64,000 nucleotides of DNA from Flavobacterium fluviatile (GTDB lineage Bacteria > Bacteroidota > Bacteroidia > Flavobacteriales > Flavobacteriaceae): the NCBI RefSeq assembly GCF_010645065.1, contig NZ_JAADZW010000010.1:62001-126000 (forward strand), read 5' to 3'. The notes beneath the pieces are model-generated. The model worked only from the letters and a program-made list of their open reading frames with translations, was not told the origin of the DNA and made no database searches. A program made the translations under genes and the position numbers. This document shows positions 26,490 to 36,004 of the stretch, one piece after another. The first letter of the stretch is position 1. The number at the start of each line of letters is the position of its first letter.

Positions 26490-29216
26490 ATGAAATATTT
26501 AAGCATACTTTTTTTAGGATTAATTACCACTTTTGCATCAGCACAGAACATCACCATCGTTCGTGATGCCAATGCACCAAGAGCAAAATATGGAGCTGAA
26601 AAACTATCCGAAACAGCAACAGCAAAAGGACTTAAAGTAGTTTTTGCAGACAAAGCACCGAAAAAATCAAAAGACAAAGTAATTATAATTGGCGAAAAAG
26701 GAACAGACTTTTGGAAGCAAAACACCAAAACCGCTAAAATCGACGACAGCAAATTAACTAAGAAAGAAGGCTTTCAGATCCGCACACAGAAAAACATCAT
26801 TTTCATTGAAGGAACCGATGCAACCGGAGCATTGTACGGAGCATTGGAATTGTCGGACCGAATCAGAACTTCCGGTGAAATCCCATCCGAAATTAATATT
26901 GAAGACAGTCCCGAAATGGTGTTAAGAGGAACATGTATCGGAGTGCAGAAGCCGGTTTATCTTCCGGGCAGGGACGTTTACGAATATCCGTACACACCGG
27001 AATCTTTCCCATGGTTTTACGACAAAGAACTCTGGACAAAATACCTGGATATGATGGTCGAGAACCGACTAAATTCCCTGTATTTATGGAACGGACATCC
27101 TTTCGCTTCTTTGGTAAAACTAAAAGATTATCCATTTGCTTTGGAAGTAAGCGAAGAAGATTTCAAAAAGAACGAAGAAATTTATAACTATCTAACTGTA
27201 GAAGCCAACAAAAGAGGAATCTGGGTGATTCAGATGTTCTACAATATCATTGTTTCCAAGCCTTTTGCGGAGCATTACAATATCAAAACACAGGACCGTT
27301 CACGTCCAATTACGCCGGAAATCGCCGATTACACTAAAAAATCAATCACTGCTTTCATCGAAAAATATCCAAACGTTGGATTGTTAGTTTGTTTGGGAGA
27401 AGCGATTAATACCATCGATGATGATGTTGAATGGTTTACCAAAACAATTATTCCCGGAGTTCAGGACGGACTGAAAGCTTTAGGAAAAAAGCAGGAACCG
27501 CCAATCATCCTTCGTGCACACGATACCGATGCACCATTGGTAATGGAAAAATCGCTTCCGTTGTACAAAAACCTGTACACGATGCACAAATATAATGGTG
27601 AATCATTGACGACTTACACGCCTCGTGGGCCTTGGGGAGAAATTCACAAAAAGTTAAGTTCACTGAATTCGGTTCATATTTCAAACGTACATATTTTGGC
27701 GAATCTGGAACCTTTCCGTTACGGATCTCCTGACTTTATTCAAAAAACGGTTCAGGCAATGCATACCGCTCACGGTGCCAACGCGCTTCATTTGTATCCG
27801 CAGGCATCCTATTGGGACTGGCCTTACACGGCTGATAAAACCGACAAACGACTGCTGGAAATGGACCGTGACTGGATTTGGTACAAAGCCTGGGCAAGAT
27901 ATGCATGGGAAAGCAAAAGGGACAGAACCGCCGAAATTCAGTTTTGGGACAAGCAATTGGGAGATAAATTCGGAACCGATTCTGAAGGTGCCAACAATAT
28001 TCTGAAAGCTTATGAAGAAGCAGGAGAAATTGCCCCAAAAACCTTAAGACGCTTCGGAATCACAGAAGGAAACCGCCAGACTTTATTATTGGGAATGTTC
28101 GAAAGCCAGCTGGTAAACCCGGCGAAATGGAGAGTATATCCGGGATTCCATGAATCTTGCGGACCTGTTGGTGAATTGCTTTTGGAATACGCTAAAAAAG
28201 AATGGAACAAAGAGCCGCACGTAGGTGAATTGCCAACGCAAATCATTGCCGAAATTACACAACACGGAAAATTAGCGGTTGAAGCCATCGATAAAGCCGA
28301 ACCAAAAGTTACTAAAGACAAAGATGAATTCCTGCGTCTGAAAAACGATATGCATGCTTACAAAGCCTTCGCCGATTTCTTTTCAGAAAAAGTAAAAGCA
28401 GCCATTCTGGTATTGCGTTACAGCTATTCCAACGATATTGCCGATCTGGATAAAGCACTTCCACATCTTGAAGAAAGCATCAGACATTACGAATTATTGG
28501 TAAATCTGACCAAAGATCACTATTTGTATGCCAACAGTATGCAGACAGCACAACGCCGAATCCCGATTGGAGGAGACGACGGAAATAATAAAACATGGGC
28601 AGAGTTATTGCCTCATTATGAAAGAGAGCTGGCCAATTTCAAACGAAATCTGGATCTTTTGAAATCATCTAAAGATGGTAAAATCGTAACCAAAGAAGGC
28701 AAACCGTGGAAAACCGCTGAGGTAACTTTGCTAAGCGAAAGCAAAGGAACTTACGCTGTCAAAAACGGAACAAAAGTGTACGGAACGCCTATTTCAGAGT
28801 TCACGAAAGTAGCTCCGGAACTGCAAAACCTAAAAGGAATTGCTTTCGATGAAACATTGCAAAACGAAAACGGAACGCACCTGAAATTCAAAAACACCAA
28901 AGCCGTAAAACTGGTGGTGGGTTATTTCAATTCCGATCAGAAAAGATTTTTGTTTCCGCCAAGTTTGGAAACAGACGCAGCCGGAAATGCTCACGGTCAG
29001 GCCGAAGTAATTTTGGCAAGTGCGATGAATTTAAAAGAATTGCCAAGGATCAATATTCACACTTACACTTTCCAGCCGGGCGAAAACAAGCTCGATTTAG
29101 GCAAAGGAAGAGTACTGATTTTAGGCTTCATCGACGCCGATCAAACCATCACCACACGTGATGTAGGTTATATCGATGCAGGCGAAAAAGGAGCAGTAGA
29201 CTGGTTGTTTTATTAA
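26490..29216 (+). CDS. Secreted alpha-glucuronidase/galacturonidase-like glycoside hydrolase
   Basis: A 908-residue exported enzyme. The ATG at 26490 begins a clear signal peptide (MKYLSILFLGLITTFASAQ); the longer in-frame start (26457) overlaps a repeat. The N-terminal 120 residues form the alpha/beta domain shared by GH20, GH67 and GH115 (ATGALYGALELSDRI). The barrel starts at MVLRGTCIGVQKP and includes MMVENRLNSLYLWNGHPF, LLVCLGEAINTI and LHLYPQASYWDWPY, all in the style of uronidases. Some databases label this type alpha-D-galacturonidase, which fits pectin. The last 200 residues are helical then a beta-domain. The exact uronic acid is unproven. Confidence 0.68.
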   Translation: MKYLSILFLGLITTFASAQNITIVRDANAPRAKYGAEKLSETATAKGLKVVFADKAPKKSKDKVIIIGEKGTDFWKQNTKTAKIDDSKLTKKEGFQIRTQKNIIFIEGTDATGALYGALELSDRIRTSGEIPSEINIEDSPEMVLRGTCIGVQKPVYLPGRDVYEYPYTPESFPWFYDKELWTKYLDMMVENRLNSLYLWNGHPFASLVKLKDYPFALEVSEEDFKKNEEIYNYLTVEANKRGIWVIQMFYNIIVSKPFAEHYNIKTQDRSRPITPEIADYTKKSITAFIEKYPNVGLLVCLGEAINTIDDDVEWFTKTIIPGVQDGLKALGKKQEPPIILRAHDTDAPLVMEKSLPLYKNLYTMHKYNGESLTTYTPRGPWGEIHKKLSSLNSVHISNVHILANLEPFRYGSPDFIQKTVQAMHTAHGANALHLYPQASYWDWPYTADKTDKRLLEMDRDWIWYKAWARYAWESKRDRTAEIQFWDKQLGDKFGTDSEGANNILKAYEEAGEIAPKTLRRFGITEGNRQTLLLGMFESQLVNPAKWRVYPGFHESCGPVGELLLEYAKKEWNKEPHVGELPTQIIAEITQHGKLAVEAIDKAEPKVTKDKDEFLRLKNDMHAYKAFADFFSEKVKAAILVLRYSYSNDIADLDKALPHLEESIRHYELLVNLTKDHYLYANSMQTAQRRIPIGGDDGNNKTWAELLPHYERELANFKRNLDLLKSSKDGKIVTKEGKPWKTAEVTLLSESKGTYAVKNGTKVYGTPISEFTKVAPELQNLKGIAFDETLQNENGTHLKFKNTKAVKLVVGYFNSDQKRFLFPPSLETDAAGNAHGQAEVILASAMNLKELPRINIHTYTFQPGENKLDLGKGRVLILGFIDADQTITTRDVGYIDAGEKGAVDWLFY

Positions 29217-29228
29217 AAGAAAAAATAT

Positions 29229-29293
29229 TTCACGCAGATTTTGCGTATTGAGCAGATCAAATTAACTGCACTATCTGCTAAATCTGCGGGAGA
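29229..29293. repeat. CTGCG inverted repeat, family E
   Basis: CACGCAGATTTTGCGTATTGAGCAGAT and ATCTGCTAAATCTGCGGGAG are inverted arms, directly after the uronidase-like gene. It begins a 354-bp gap made of repeats E, B, D, D and F; no gene is seen there. Confidence 0.7.
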
Positions 29294-29310
29294 AAAAAAA
29301 TAATGATATT

Positions 29311-29402
29311 TTGGGCGTGTCCCTACGGGTCGGGCTTTCGGCTTTATCTTTTATTTCGCTATCGCTTCATAAAAGGATATCGCCTCTATCCCTCACGCAC
29401 AC
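29311..29402 (+). repeat. GGGCGTG...CATCCCTCACGC element, family B (forward)
   Basis: Starts TTGGGCGTGTCCCTACGGGTCGGG, contains an AAAAGGATATC block and ends ATCCCTCACGCAC. It is the most complete copy in the window. Confidence 0.75.
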
Positions 29403-29425
29403 CAGAGTTGATAAGATATTTATTT

Positions 29426-29455
29426 CCTGCAAGGTCTTTTTTGACCTTGTAGGTA
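29426..29455. repeat. Family D hairpin (copy 5)
   Basis: CCTGCAAGGTC and GACCTTGTAGG arms around a T-rich loop. Confidence 0.8.
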
Positions 29456-29474
29456 TTTCAAATTAAAAATTATA

Positions 29475-29502
29475 CCTGCAAGGTTTTGGAAACCTTGCAG
29501 GA
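29475..29502. repeat. Family D hairpin (copy 6)
   Basis: CCTGCAAGGTTTTGGAAACCTTGCAGG, a perfect stem. Confidence 0.8.
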
Positions 29503-29530
29503 TAGTAAATAAAATAACCAGCTTAAATGA

Positions 29531-29550
29531 CCTTATATAACTTATATGGT
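29531..29550. repeat. Family F motif (copy 2, right arm only)
   Basis: CCTTATATAACTTATATGGT matches the right arm at 19436-19455 and lies 20 bp before the GH2 start. Confidence 0.6.
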
Positions 29551-29570
29551 TAAAAAAAGGTTTAAAAAGT

Positions 29571-32500
29571 ATGAAGAAAATAGTTTTTTTTATTTTTTGT
29601 TTTTTTGTAGGTGCTTGCTTTGTATGGAGTCAAAGCAGCAAGGGGCAGGCGAAGTTTCGTAAAGAAGTTTCGCTGAATTCCTCCTGGCAAACCATTGTTC
29701 TGAATCAGCTTCCGGAAAAGGAAGAAACTTTTGTGCAAAATCCAAAAGTCGATACACAATGGCAAAAAGTAAATGTACCCCACAACTGGGATCAGTATTA
29801 CGGTTTTCTAAGAACCAAACACGGTAATTTACACGGAACTGCCTGGTATCATAAAACACTGCAATTAGACAAAAAAGACAGTTTCAAAAGACTTTTCCTT
29901 TTTTTTGAAGGCGTAAGTTCGTATGCAACAGTTTGGGTAAACGGCAAAAAAGTCGGAGAACACAAAGGCGGAAGAACTACTTTTACAGTCGATATTACAA
30001 AAGCCGTTTCTTTCGAAAAAGAAAATCATATAATAGTAAAGGCATCGCATCCGTCATTCATTGCTGATTTGCCCTGGGTTTGCGGAGGCTGTTCCGGAGA
30101 ATGGGGATTTTCCGAAGGCTCCCAGCCGATGGGGATTTTCAGACCTGTAACTTTGGTTGTTACTGATGATGTTCGAATAGAACCTTTCGGCGTTCATATC
30201 TGGAATGACAAAACTACTTCTAAAGAAAAAGCGATTCTGAACGTTACTACCGAAGTCAAAAACTACGGGACTTCAAGCCGAAATCTAACTATTGAAAACA
30301 TTCTTTTGGATAAAAGCGGAAAGAAAGTTGTTGGTATAAAAAGTGATATCAAAAACACTTCAGGCGAAATAAAACAAATAGCACAGACCCTTCCTGAGAT
30401 TGCAAATCCAAAATTATGGTCGCCGTCTAATCCGTATTTGTATCAATTGGTAACGACCATTTTTGAAAACGGAAAGAAGATTGACGAACTAAAAACACCT
30501 TACGGAATCCGTTGGGTAAGCTGGCCGGTAAGCCGTGACGGAAAAGACAATCGTTTTTTCATTAACGATGAACCACTATTCATCAACGGAACCTGCGAAT
30601 ACGAACATTTAATCGGGAACAGTCATTCGTTTTCGAATGAGCAGATTCATTCGAGAATCGAACAAATAAAAGCCGGAGGTTTCAATGCCTTTCGCGAAGC
30701 GCACCAACCGCATAATTTAGAATACCAAAAAGAACTGGACGAAAACGGAATCTTATTCTGGAGTCAGTTTTCAGCTCATATCTGGTACGACACACCCGAA
30801 TTCAAAGAGAATTTCAAAACTTTATTGCGCGAATGGATTAAAGAACGTAGAAACAATCCATCAGTCGTAATGTGGGGACTGCAAAATGAAAGCACAATTC
30901 CGAAGGAATTTGCTGAAGAATGTACCAAAATCATCCGCGAAATGGATCCAATATCGGCTCAACAACGTATCGTGACTACCTGCAACGGAGGCGAAGGAAC
31001 CGATTGGAATGTCGTTCAAAACTGGTCAGGAACCTATGGTGGCGATCCGTTCAATTATGATGTCGAAATGAGCAAGCAACTGCTGAACGGCGAATACGGT
31101 GCCTGGCGTTCACACGATTTACATACCGAAGGCGAATTCGACCAAAAAGGAATTTTGAGTGAAAACCGTTTTTCTCAATTAATGGAAATCAAAGTCCGCG
31201 AAGCCGAATCGGTAAAAGACAAAATCGCAGGACAGTTCAACTGGCTTTTTGCCTCGCACGAAAATCCGGGACGTTCGCAAAACGGCGAAGGTTTTAGGGA
31301 TATCGATAAGGTTGGACCGGTAAATTACAAAGGACTTTTCAGTATTTGGGGTGAACCTTTGGATGCATATTATATGTATCGCGCCAATTACGTTTCGAAC
31401 AAAACCAATCCGATGGTGTATATCGTTTCACACACCTGGCCGAGTCGTTGGGATGCGCCGGGAATCAAAAACGGAATCGATGTCTATTCGAATTGTGATG
31501 AGGTAGAGTTGTTCAATGATGTGAATAAATTATCTCTCGGAAAACTAAAAAATCCGGGAATCGGACAGCATTTTCAGTTTAATAATGTCAATATTCAATA
31601 CAACATTTTGTATGCTGTTGGTTATGTAAACGGAAAAGCAGTTGCCAAAGATTATATCGTTTTGAACAGTTTGCCGAAAGCGCCAAACTTCAATGCTTTA
31701 GAAACCAAAAAAGAAACGATTCTAAAACCTGCAAAAGGCTACAATTATATTTACAGAGTCAATTCCGGAGGAAGTGAAATCAAAGATTCTAACGGAAATG
31801 TTTGGAATGCTGATGTTCACAAAACCGGAGAAAATACCTGGGGTTCTTTGTCGTGGACAGATAATTTCAAGCTATTACCTGATTTTTATGCAAGCCAAAG
31901 AAGTACTTTTGACCCAATTATAGGAACCAAAGACTGGAAATTATTTCAAAGTTTCAGATACGGAATCGATAAACTGCGTTACGAATTCCCTGCTCCGGAT
32001 GGAGAATATTTGGTAGAATTGTATTTCACAGAACCATGGTACGGAACCGGAGGCGGACTCGACTGCAAAGGCTGGCGTTTGTTTGACGTAGCCATCAATG
32101 AAAATGTCGTTTTAAAAGATTTAGATATCTGGAGTGAAGTCGGACACGATGCTGCTCTAAAGAAAACATTTGTTGTAAAAAGTAATAACGGAAAAATCAC
32201 GATTTCGTTTCCAAACGTAAAAGCGAGTCAGGCCATCATTTCGGCAATTGCCATTGCAACCAAAGACAAAACTATAAAAGGAGCTCCGGCATCGCCTCGA
32301 AATATTCAGAATGTTGCAGGAAATTCAGAAGCTAAAATCGGTTCGTGGCTGGATATTAATTCGAAACAATATTCAGATTCAGAGGTTGTTTTTACGCAAT
32401 TGCCTTCGGAAGTTTATGGAGCGGATTATTTGCAGACTACATCAAAATCTTCTGGTGCTTTTATAACCAAAGAAGATTCTGAAATTTATCTGTTTAGTAC

Positions 32501-33062
32501 ATCAAAAGATTCGATTTCGGGTTACAAAAAGTTGACGGAAACGGCTAAAAATTCGGATAAAGTTGAATTTTCGGTTTTCCATAAAAAAGTAAAAAAAGGA
32601 GAAAAAGTGCTTTTTGAAAATAGCACAATAGCTGTCGTTCCAACTTATGATATGGGCGAAAAAGACGATTCAAGACCTGTTGTACTTTTAGAAGCCGAAA
32701 CCGCCAAAACAACCGGAACCGGAATCGAAAATGGCAATTTCAAAAAAGCCGATTATATCGAATTCAAGGAAAAAACAAACAACAGCGTTCAGTTTGAAGT
32801 GAAACCGGGCGTTGCCGGAATTTACCTGATGCGTTTCCGTTTTATGAACCGAAATGAAACCCCGTTGAAAGTCAAATTCAAAATGGAAGACGCTTACGGA
32901 ATTATGATGCGAAATGATACGATTGAGTTTCCGTCTGCAACAGAAAAATGGAAAGTCCTCAATACAACTTCCGGTGGTTACATCAACGCAGGAACGTATA
33001 AAATCACGATAGAATCTGATGATATGAAAGGGCTACTCCTGGATAATTTCGAGTTTCAATAA
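29571..33062 (+). CDS. Secreted multi-domain GH2 hydrolase with malectin and C-terminal sugar-binding domains
   Basis: A 1163-residue exo-hydrolase of the beta-galactosidase/beta-glucuronidase family. A signal peptide ends near CFVWSQ. GH2 sugar-binding, Ig-like and barrel domains occupy residues about 30-610; the acid/base is E439 in WGLQNES and the nucleophile is about E507 in LLNGEYGAW. Residues about 715-900 form a malectin-like domain (IYRVNSGG, WNADVHKTG, LYFTEPWYGTGGG). The C-terminus (about 1040-1160; LLEAETAKTTGTG, KADYIEF) resembles a CBM6/35-type module. Such proteins in pectin loci act on terminal beta-galactose or beta-uronic acids. The two extra binding domains make it much longer than a basic GH2. 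Confidence 0.85.
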   Translation: MKKIVFFIFCFFVGACFVWSQSSKGQAKFRKEVSLNSSWQTIVLNQLPEKEETFVQNPKVDTQWQKVNVPHNWDQYYGFLRTKHGNLHGTAWYHKTLQLDKKDSFKRLFLFFEGVSSYATVWVNGKKVGEHKGGRTTFTVDITKAVSFEKENHIIVKASHPSFIADLPWVCGGCSGEWGFSEGSQPMGIFRPVTLVVTDDVRIEPFGVHIWNDKTTSKEKAILNVTTEVKNYGTSSRNLTIENILLDKSGKKVVGIKSDIKNTSGEIKQIAQTLPEIANPKLWSPSNPYLYQLVTTIFENGKKIDELKTPYGIRWVSWPVSRDGKDNRFFINDEPLFINGTCEYEHLIGNSHSFSNEQIHSRIEQIKAGGFNAFREAHQPHNLEYQKELDENGILFWSQFSAHIWYDTPEFKENFKTLLREWIKERRNNPSVVMWGLQNESTIPKEFAEECTKIIREMDPISAQQRIVTTCNGGEGTDWNVVQNWSGTYGGDPFNYDVEMSKQLLNGEYGAWRSHDLHTEGEFDQKGILSENRFSQLMEIKVREAESVKDKIAGQFNWLFASHENPGRSQNGEGFRDIDKVGPVNYKGLFSIWGEPLDAYYMYRANYVSNKTNPMVYIVSHTWPSRWDAPGIKNGIDVYSNCDEVELFNDVNKLSLGKLKNPGIGQHFQFNNVNIQYNILYAVGYVNGKAVAKDYIVLNSLPKAPNFNALETKKETILKPAKGYNYIYRVNSGGSEIKDSNGNVWNADVHKTGENTWGSLSWTDNFKLLPDFYASQRSTFDPIIGTKDWKLFQSFRYGIDKLRYEFPAPDGEYLVELYFTEPWYGTGGGLDCKGWRLFDVAINENVVLKDLDIWSEVGHDAALKKTFVVKSNNGKITISFPNVKASQAIISAIAIATKDKTIKGAPASPRNIQNVAGNSEAKIGSWLDINSKQYSDSEVVFTQLPSEVYGADYLQTTSKSSGAFITKEDSEIYLFSTSKDSISGYKKLTETAKNSDKVEFSVFHKKVKKGEKVLFENSTIAVVPTYDMGEKDDSRPVVLLEAETAKTTGTGIENGNFKKADYIEFKEKTNNSVQFEVKPGVAGIYLMRFRFMNRNETPLKVKFKMEDAYGIMMRNDTIEFPSATEKWKVLNTTSGGYINAGTYKITIESDDMKGLLLDNFEFQ

Positions 33063-33072
33063 TCATCATTTT

Positions 33073-33200
33073 TGTCATTCCGACGAAGGAGGAATCTTCG
33101 TTGCCAGATCGACAAAGGTTGACTTTTGATTGTGGAGTTATTTGCGGAGATTGCTTCGCCAATTCGCTTTCGCTCGTGTCCTCCTTCACCGGAATGACAA
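33073..33200. repeat. Palindromic intergenic repeat, family A (copy 5)
   Basis: TGTCATTCCGACGAAGGAGG on the left and CCTCCTTCACCGGAATGACAA on the right. The best-preserved left arm of the family. Confidence 0.85.
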
Positions 33201-33232
33201 ACTGGACGTAATTGGATTATAATAATAAGTTT

Positions 33233-35659
33233 ATGAATAAAAATATTTTACAAAAAATTACAATCGCTTTAGCAATACTGCTTTCAACAGCAAGTTTCGC
33301 ACAAACCAAAAAAGCAAGAATCGTTGAAGATTTCAATAAAAACTGGAACTTCAAATTAGGCGATCATCCACAAGCCATCAATGCGAATTTCAGCACTGCA
33401 GATTGGAGAAATCTGCAATTGCCACACGACTGGAGTATTGAAGGCGCCTTCAATAAAGATCTTCCAACAGGAACCAAACAAGGATTTTTGACGGCAGGAA
33501 AAGGCTGGTACCGCAAGACATTTGTCTTGCCGAAAGATTGGGCGGACAAATCGATTTCAATAGAATTTGACGGAGTTTTCAAGAACAGCGAAGTATTTAT
33601 CAACGGTCATTCGCTGGGAATTCGACCTAGTGGGTACATTTCTTTTGCTTATGAAATGACTCCTTACCTGCATTTCGGAAAACAAGAAAATGTTATTGCC
33701 GTAAAAGTCGATAACGATGCACAGCCCAATTCCAGATGGTACACAGGTTCCGGAATTTATAGAAACGTACGTTTAGTGGCTGTCGAAAAACTCCACGTAG
33801 CACATTGGGGAACGTATGTAACCACTCCAAAAATCAGCAAAGAAAAAGCATCGGTACATTTTGAAGTGACCGTAGAAAATAAAGCAAATACTGAAAAAGA
33901 ATTCAAGTTTGTTACTTCCATTGTTGACGCTAAAAACAAAGAAGTAGCTAATACAACGTCAACAGAAAAAATTGGCGCCAATTCCAATTCTAAAAAAACA
34001 CATAATCTGGAAGTGAAAAATCCAAATTTATGGGATACTGAAAATCCGTATTTGTATAAAGTGCTTACCAAAATTTACGAGAATAAAAAATTGGTTGATA
34101 CTTATGAAACACCATTAGGAATTCGGTTTTTCTCTTTTGATGCCGAAAAAGGATTTTCTTTAAACGGAAAACCAACCAAAATACACGGAGTCTGTCTGCA
34201 TCACGACAACGGTGCTTTAGGAGCTGTAGAAAATATTCACGCCGTTCGCAGAAAACTGACTTTACTGAAAGAAATGGGCTGCAATGCCATCAGAATGGCG
34301 CACAATCCGCATTCGCTGGAAATGATGCAATTGTGCGATGAAATGGGCTTCATTGTTCAGGACGAGGCATTTGATGTTTGGAAAAAAGCAAAAGTAAAGA
34401 ATGATGCTCACAAAGAATGGGATGCCTGGTACAAAAGAGATTTAGAAGATTTGATTTTGAGAGACCGCAACTATCCGTCGGTGATGATGTGGAGCATCGG
34501 AAACGAAATCCGTGAACAATTCGACAGTACCGGAATTGCGATTACTAAAGAATTGGCGCAAATCGTAAAAAATCTGGATACCACTCGTCCGATAACAAGT
34601 GCGTTGACAGAGAATGTTCCGGAGAAGAATTTCATTTATCAGTCGGGTGCTTTGGATTTATTGGGATTCAACTACAAACACGAAGATTACGCAACCTTTC
34701 CAGCGCGTTTCAAAGGACAGAAAATAATTGCTTCCGAGACTGTTTCAGCTCTCGAAACCCGTGGACATTACGATCAGCCTGCGGATGTGATCAAAGCCTG
34801 GCCGGTTAAATACGGAGAGAAATTTGATGGCAATGCAGACTGGACGGTTTCGGCTTACGATAATGTAAAATCATTTTGGGGTTCGACGCACGAAGAAAGC
34901 TGGAAAGCGATAAAAAATTCTGATTTCATTGCAGGTACTTTTGTGTGGACTGGTTTTGATTATATCGGCGAACCCGACCCATATCCATTTCCGGCACGCA
35001 GTTCGTATTTCGGAATCATCGATTTGGCTGGACTTCCAAAAGATGTCTATTATATGTATCAAAGCGAATGGTCGAAGAAAGCCGTTTTGCATATTTTTCC
35101 GCACTGGAATTGGCAAAAAGATCAGGAAGTCGACGTTTGGGCATATTACAACAATGCCGATGAAGTGGAATTATTCCTAAACGGAAAATCATTAGGCAAA
35201 AAAGCCAAACAAAATGATGATTTGCATATTTATTGGCGTGTAAAATTCGAACCCGGAACGATAAAAGCTATTTCAAGAAAAGACGGAAAAGTGGTTTTAG
35301 AAAAAGAAATTCATACCGCTGGAGCAGCTTCCAAAATTGATTTGAAAGTAAATAAATCAACCATAAAAAATGATACTTACGATTTGGTTTATGTAACGGT
35401 TTCTATTGTTGATAAAGACGGAAATCTGATTCCGAATGCCGATCATAAAATAGATTTTGAAGTTACAGGTGGAGGAAAATTAGTGGGTGTTGATAACGGT
35501 TATCAGGCGAACCTGGATTCTTTTAAAGCGAGTTCCTGTAAAGTCTATAACGGAAAATGTATTGCTATTATTCAATCCAACGGTAAGCAAGAAAATATTC
35601 AGTTAAAAGCTTCTGCAGAGAATGGAATGTCATCTACAGTAATTGTAAAAGTAGAATAA
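33233..35659 (+). CDS. Secreted GH2 beta-galactosidase/beta-uronidase
   Basis: Exported GH2 enzyme of 808 residues. The ATG at 33233 starts a signal peptide (ALAILLSTASFAQ); an in-frame TTG seven codons upstream is less likely. The order is a jelly-roll (about 30-200), an Ig-like domain, a TIM barrel and C-terminal Ig/Big-type domains. The acid/base is E425 in MMWSIGNE and the nucleophile about E502 in IIASETVSALE. KIHGVCLHHDNGALGA and RMAHNPHS are standard GH2 barrel motifs. The C-terminal DUF4982-like region is typical of Bacteroidota GH2. Last gene of the locus, followed by a terminator. Confidence 0.88.
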   Translation: MNKNILQKITIALAILLSTASFAQTKKARIVEDFNKNWNFKLGDHPQAINANFSTADWRNLQLPHDWSIEGAFNKDLPTGTKQGFLTAGKGWYRKTFVLPKDWADKSISIEFDGVFKNSEVFINGHSLGIRPSGYISFAYEMTPYLHFGKQENVIAVKVDNDAQPNSRWYTGSGIYRNVRLVAVEKLHVAHWGTYVTTPKISKEKASVHFEVTVENKANTEKEFKFVTSIVDAKNKEVANTTSTEKIGANSNSKKTHNLEVKNPNLWDTENPYLYKVLTKIYENKKLVDTYETPLGIRFFSFDAEKGFSLNGKPTKIHGVCLHHDNGALGAVENIHAVRRKLTLLKEMGCNAIRMAHNPHSLEMMQLCDEMGFIVQDEAFDVWKKAKVKNDAHKEWDAWYKRDLEDLILRDRNYPSVMMWSIGNEIREQFDSTGIAITKELAQIVKNLDTTRPITSALTENVPEKNFIYQSGALDLLGFNYKHEDYATFPARFKGQKIIASETVSALETRGHYDQPADVIKAWPVKYGEKFDGNADWTVSAYDNVKSFWGSTHEESWKAIKNSDFIAGTFVWTGFDYIGEPDPYPFPARSSYFGIIDLAGLPKDVYYMYQSEWSKKAVLHIFPHWNWQKDQEVDVWAYYNNADEVELFLNGKSLGKKAKQNDDLHIYWRVKFEPGTIKAISRKDGKVVLEKEIHTAGAASKIDLKVNKSTIKNDTYDLVYVTVSIVDKDGNLIPNADHKIDFEVTGGGKLVGVDNGYQANLDSFKASSCKVYNGKCIAIIQSNGKQENIQLKASAENGMSSTVIVKVE

Positions 35660-35685
35660 GCACTTCACGAAATAATTGTAATTCA

Positions 35686-35715
35686 AAACTCCATTAGCGA
35701 TAATGGAGTTTTTTT
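35686..35715 (+). terminator. Rho-independent terminator ending the pectin locus
   Basis: AAACTCCATTA and TAATGGAGTTT form an 11-bp stem around GCGA, followed by a run of T. It lies 27 bp after the last GH2 gene. Confidence 0.88.
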
Positions 35716-35733
35716 GTGGAATCCCGTTTGTTA

Positions 35734-35828
35734 TTTGGGCATATCCCTACGGGTCGGGCTGTCCATTATATCTTTTGTTTTCCTAAAGAAGGAAAACAAA
35801 AGGATGCCATTTCCATCCCTTATGCGGG
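35734..35828 (+). repeat. Family B element (copy 3, forward)
   Basis: TTGGGCATATCCCTACGGGTCGGG to CCATCCCTTATGC, with an inner CTTTTGTTTTCC/GGAAAACAAAAG hairpin. It fills part of the 345-bp gap after the terminator; the rest is AT-rich leader and promoter for the next operon. Confidence 0.8.
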
Positions 35829-35912
35829 CTTGGTTTCAGAAGATGTTTAGGGTTTAAATTGATGTTTGATAATTGTAGTAAAAATAATGTTATATATTTA
35901 GGGATAAACTAT

Positions 35913-35940
35913 TTGCTATAATTTATACTATTTAAATTTG
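35913..35940 (+). promoter_or_regulatory. Bacteroidota-type promoter for the nucleotidyltransferase operon
   Basis: TTG at 35913-35915 and TAAATTTG at 35933-35940, separated by 17 bp, match the -33/-7 consensus TTG and TAnnTTTG. It lies 65 bp before the start codon at 36005. Confidence 0.6.
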
Positions 35941-36004
35941 GGAGTACTTTGTGCTAAATTATAGTAAAAAAGGCTAAATTGCATAACTAATTTATCAATA
36001 AAAA

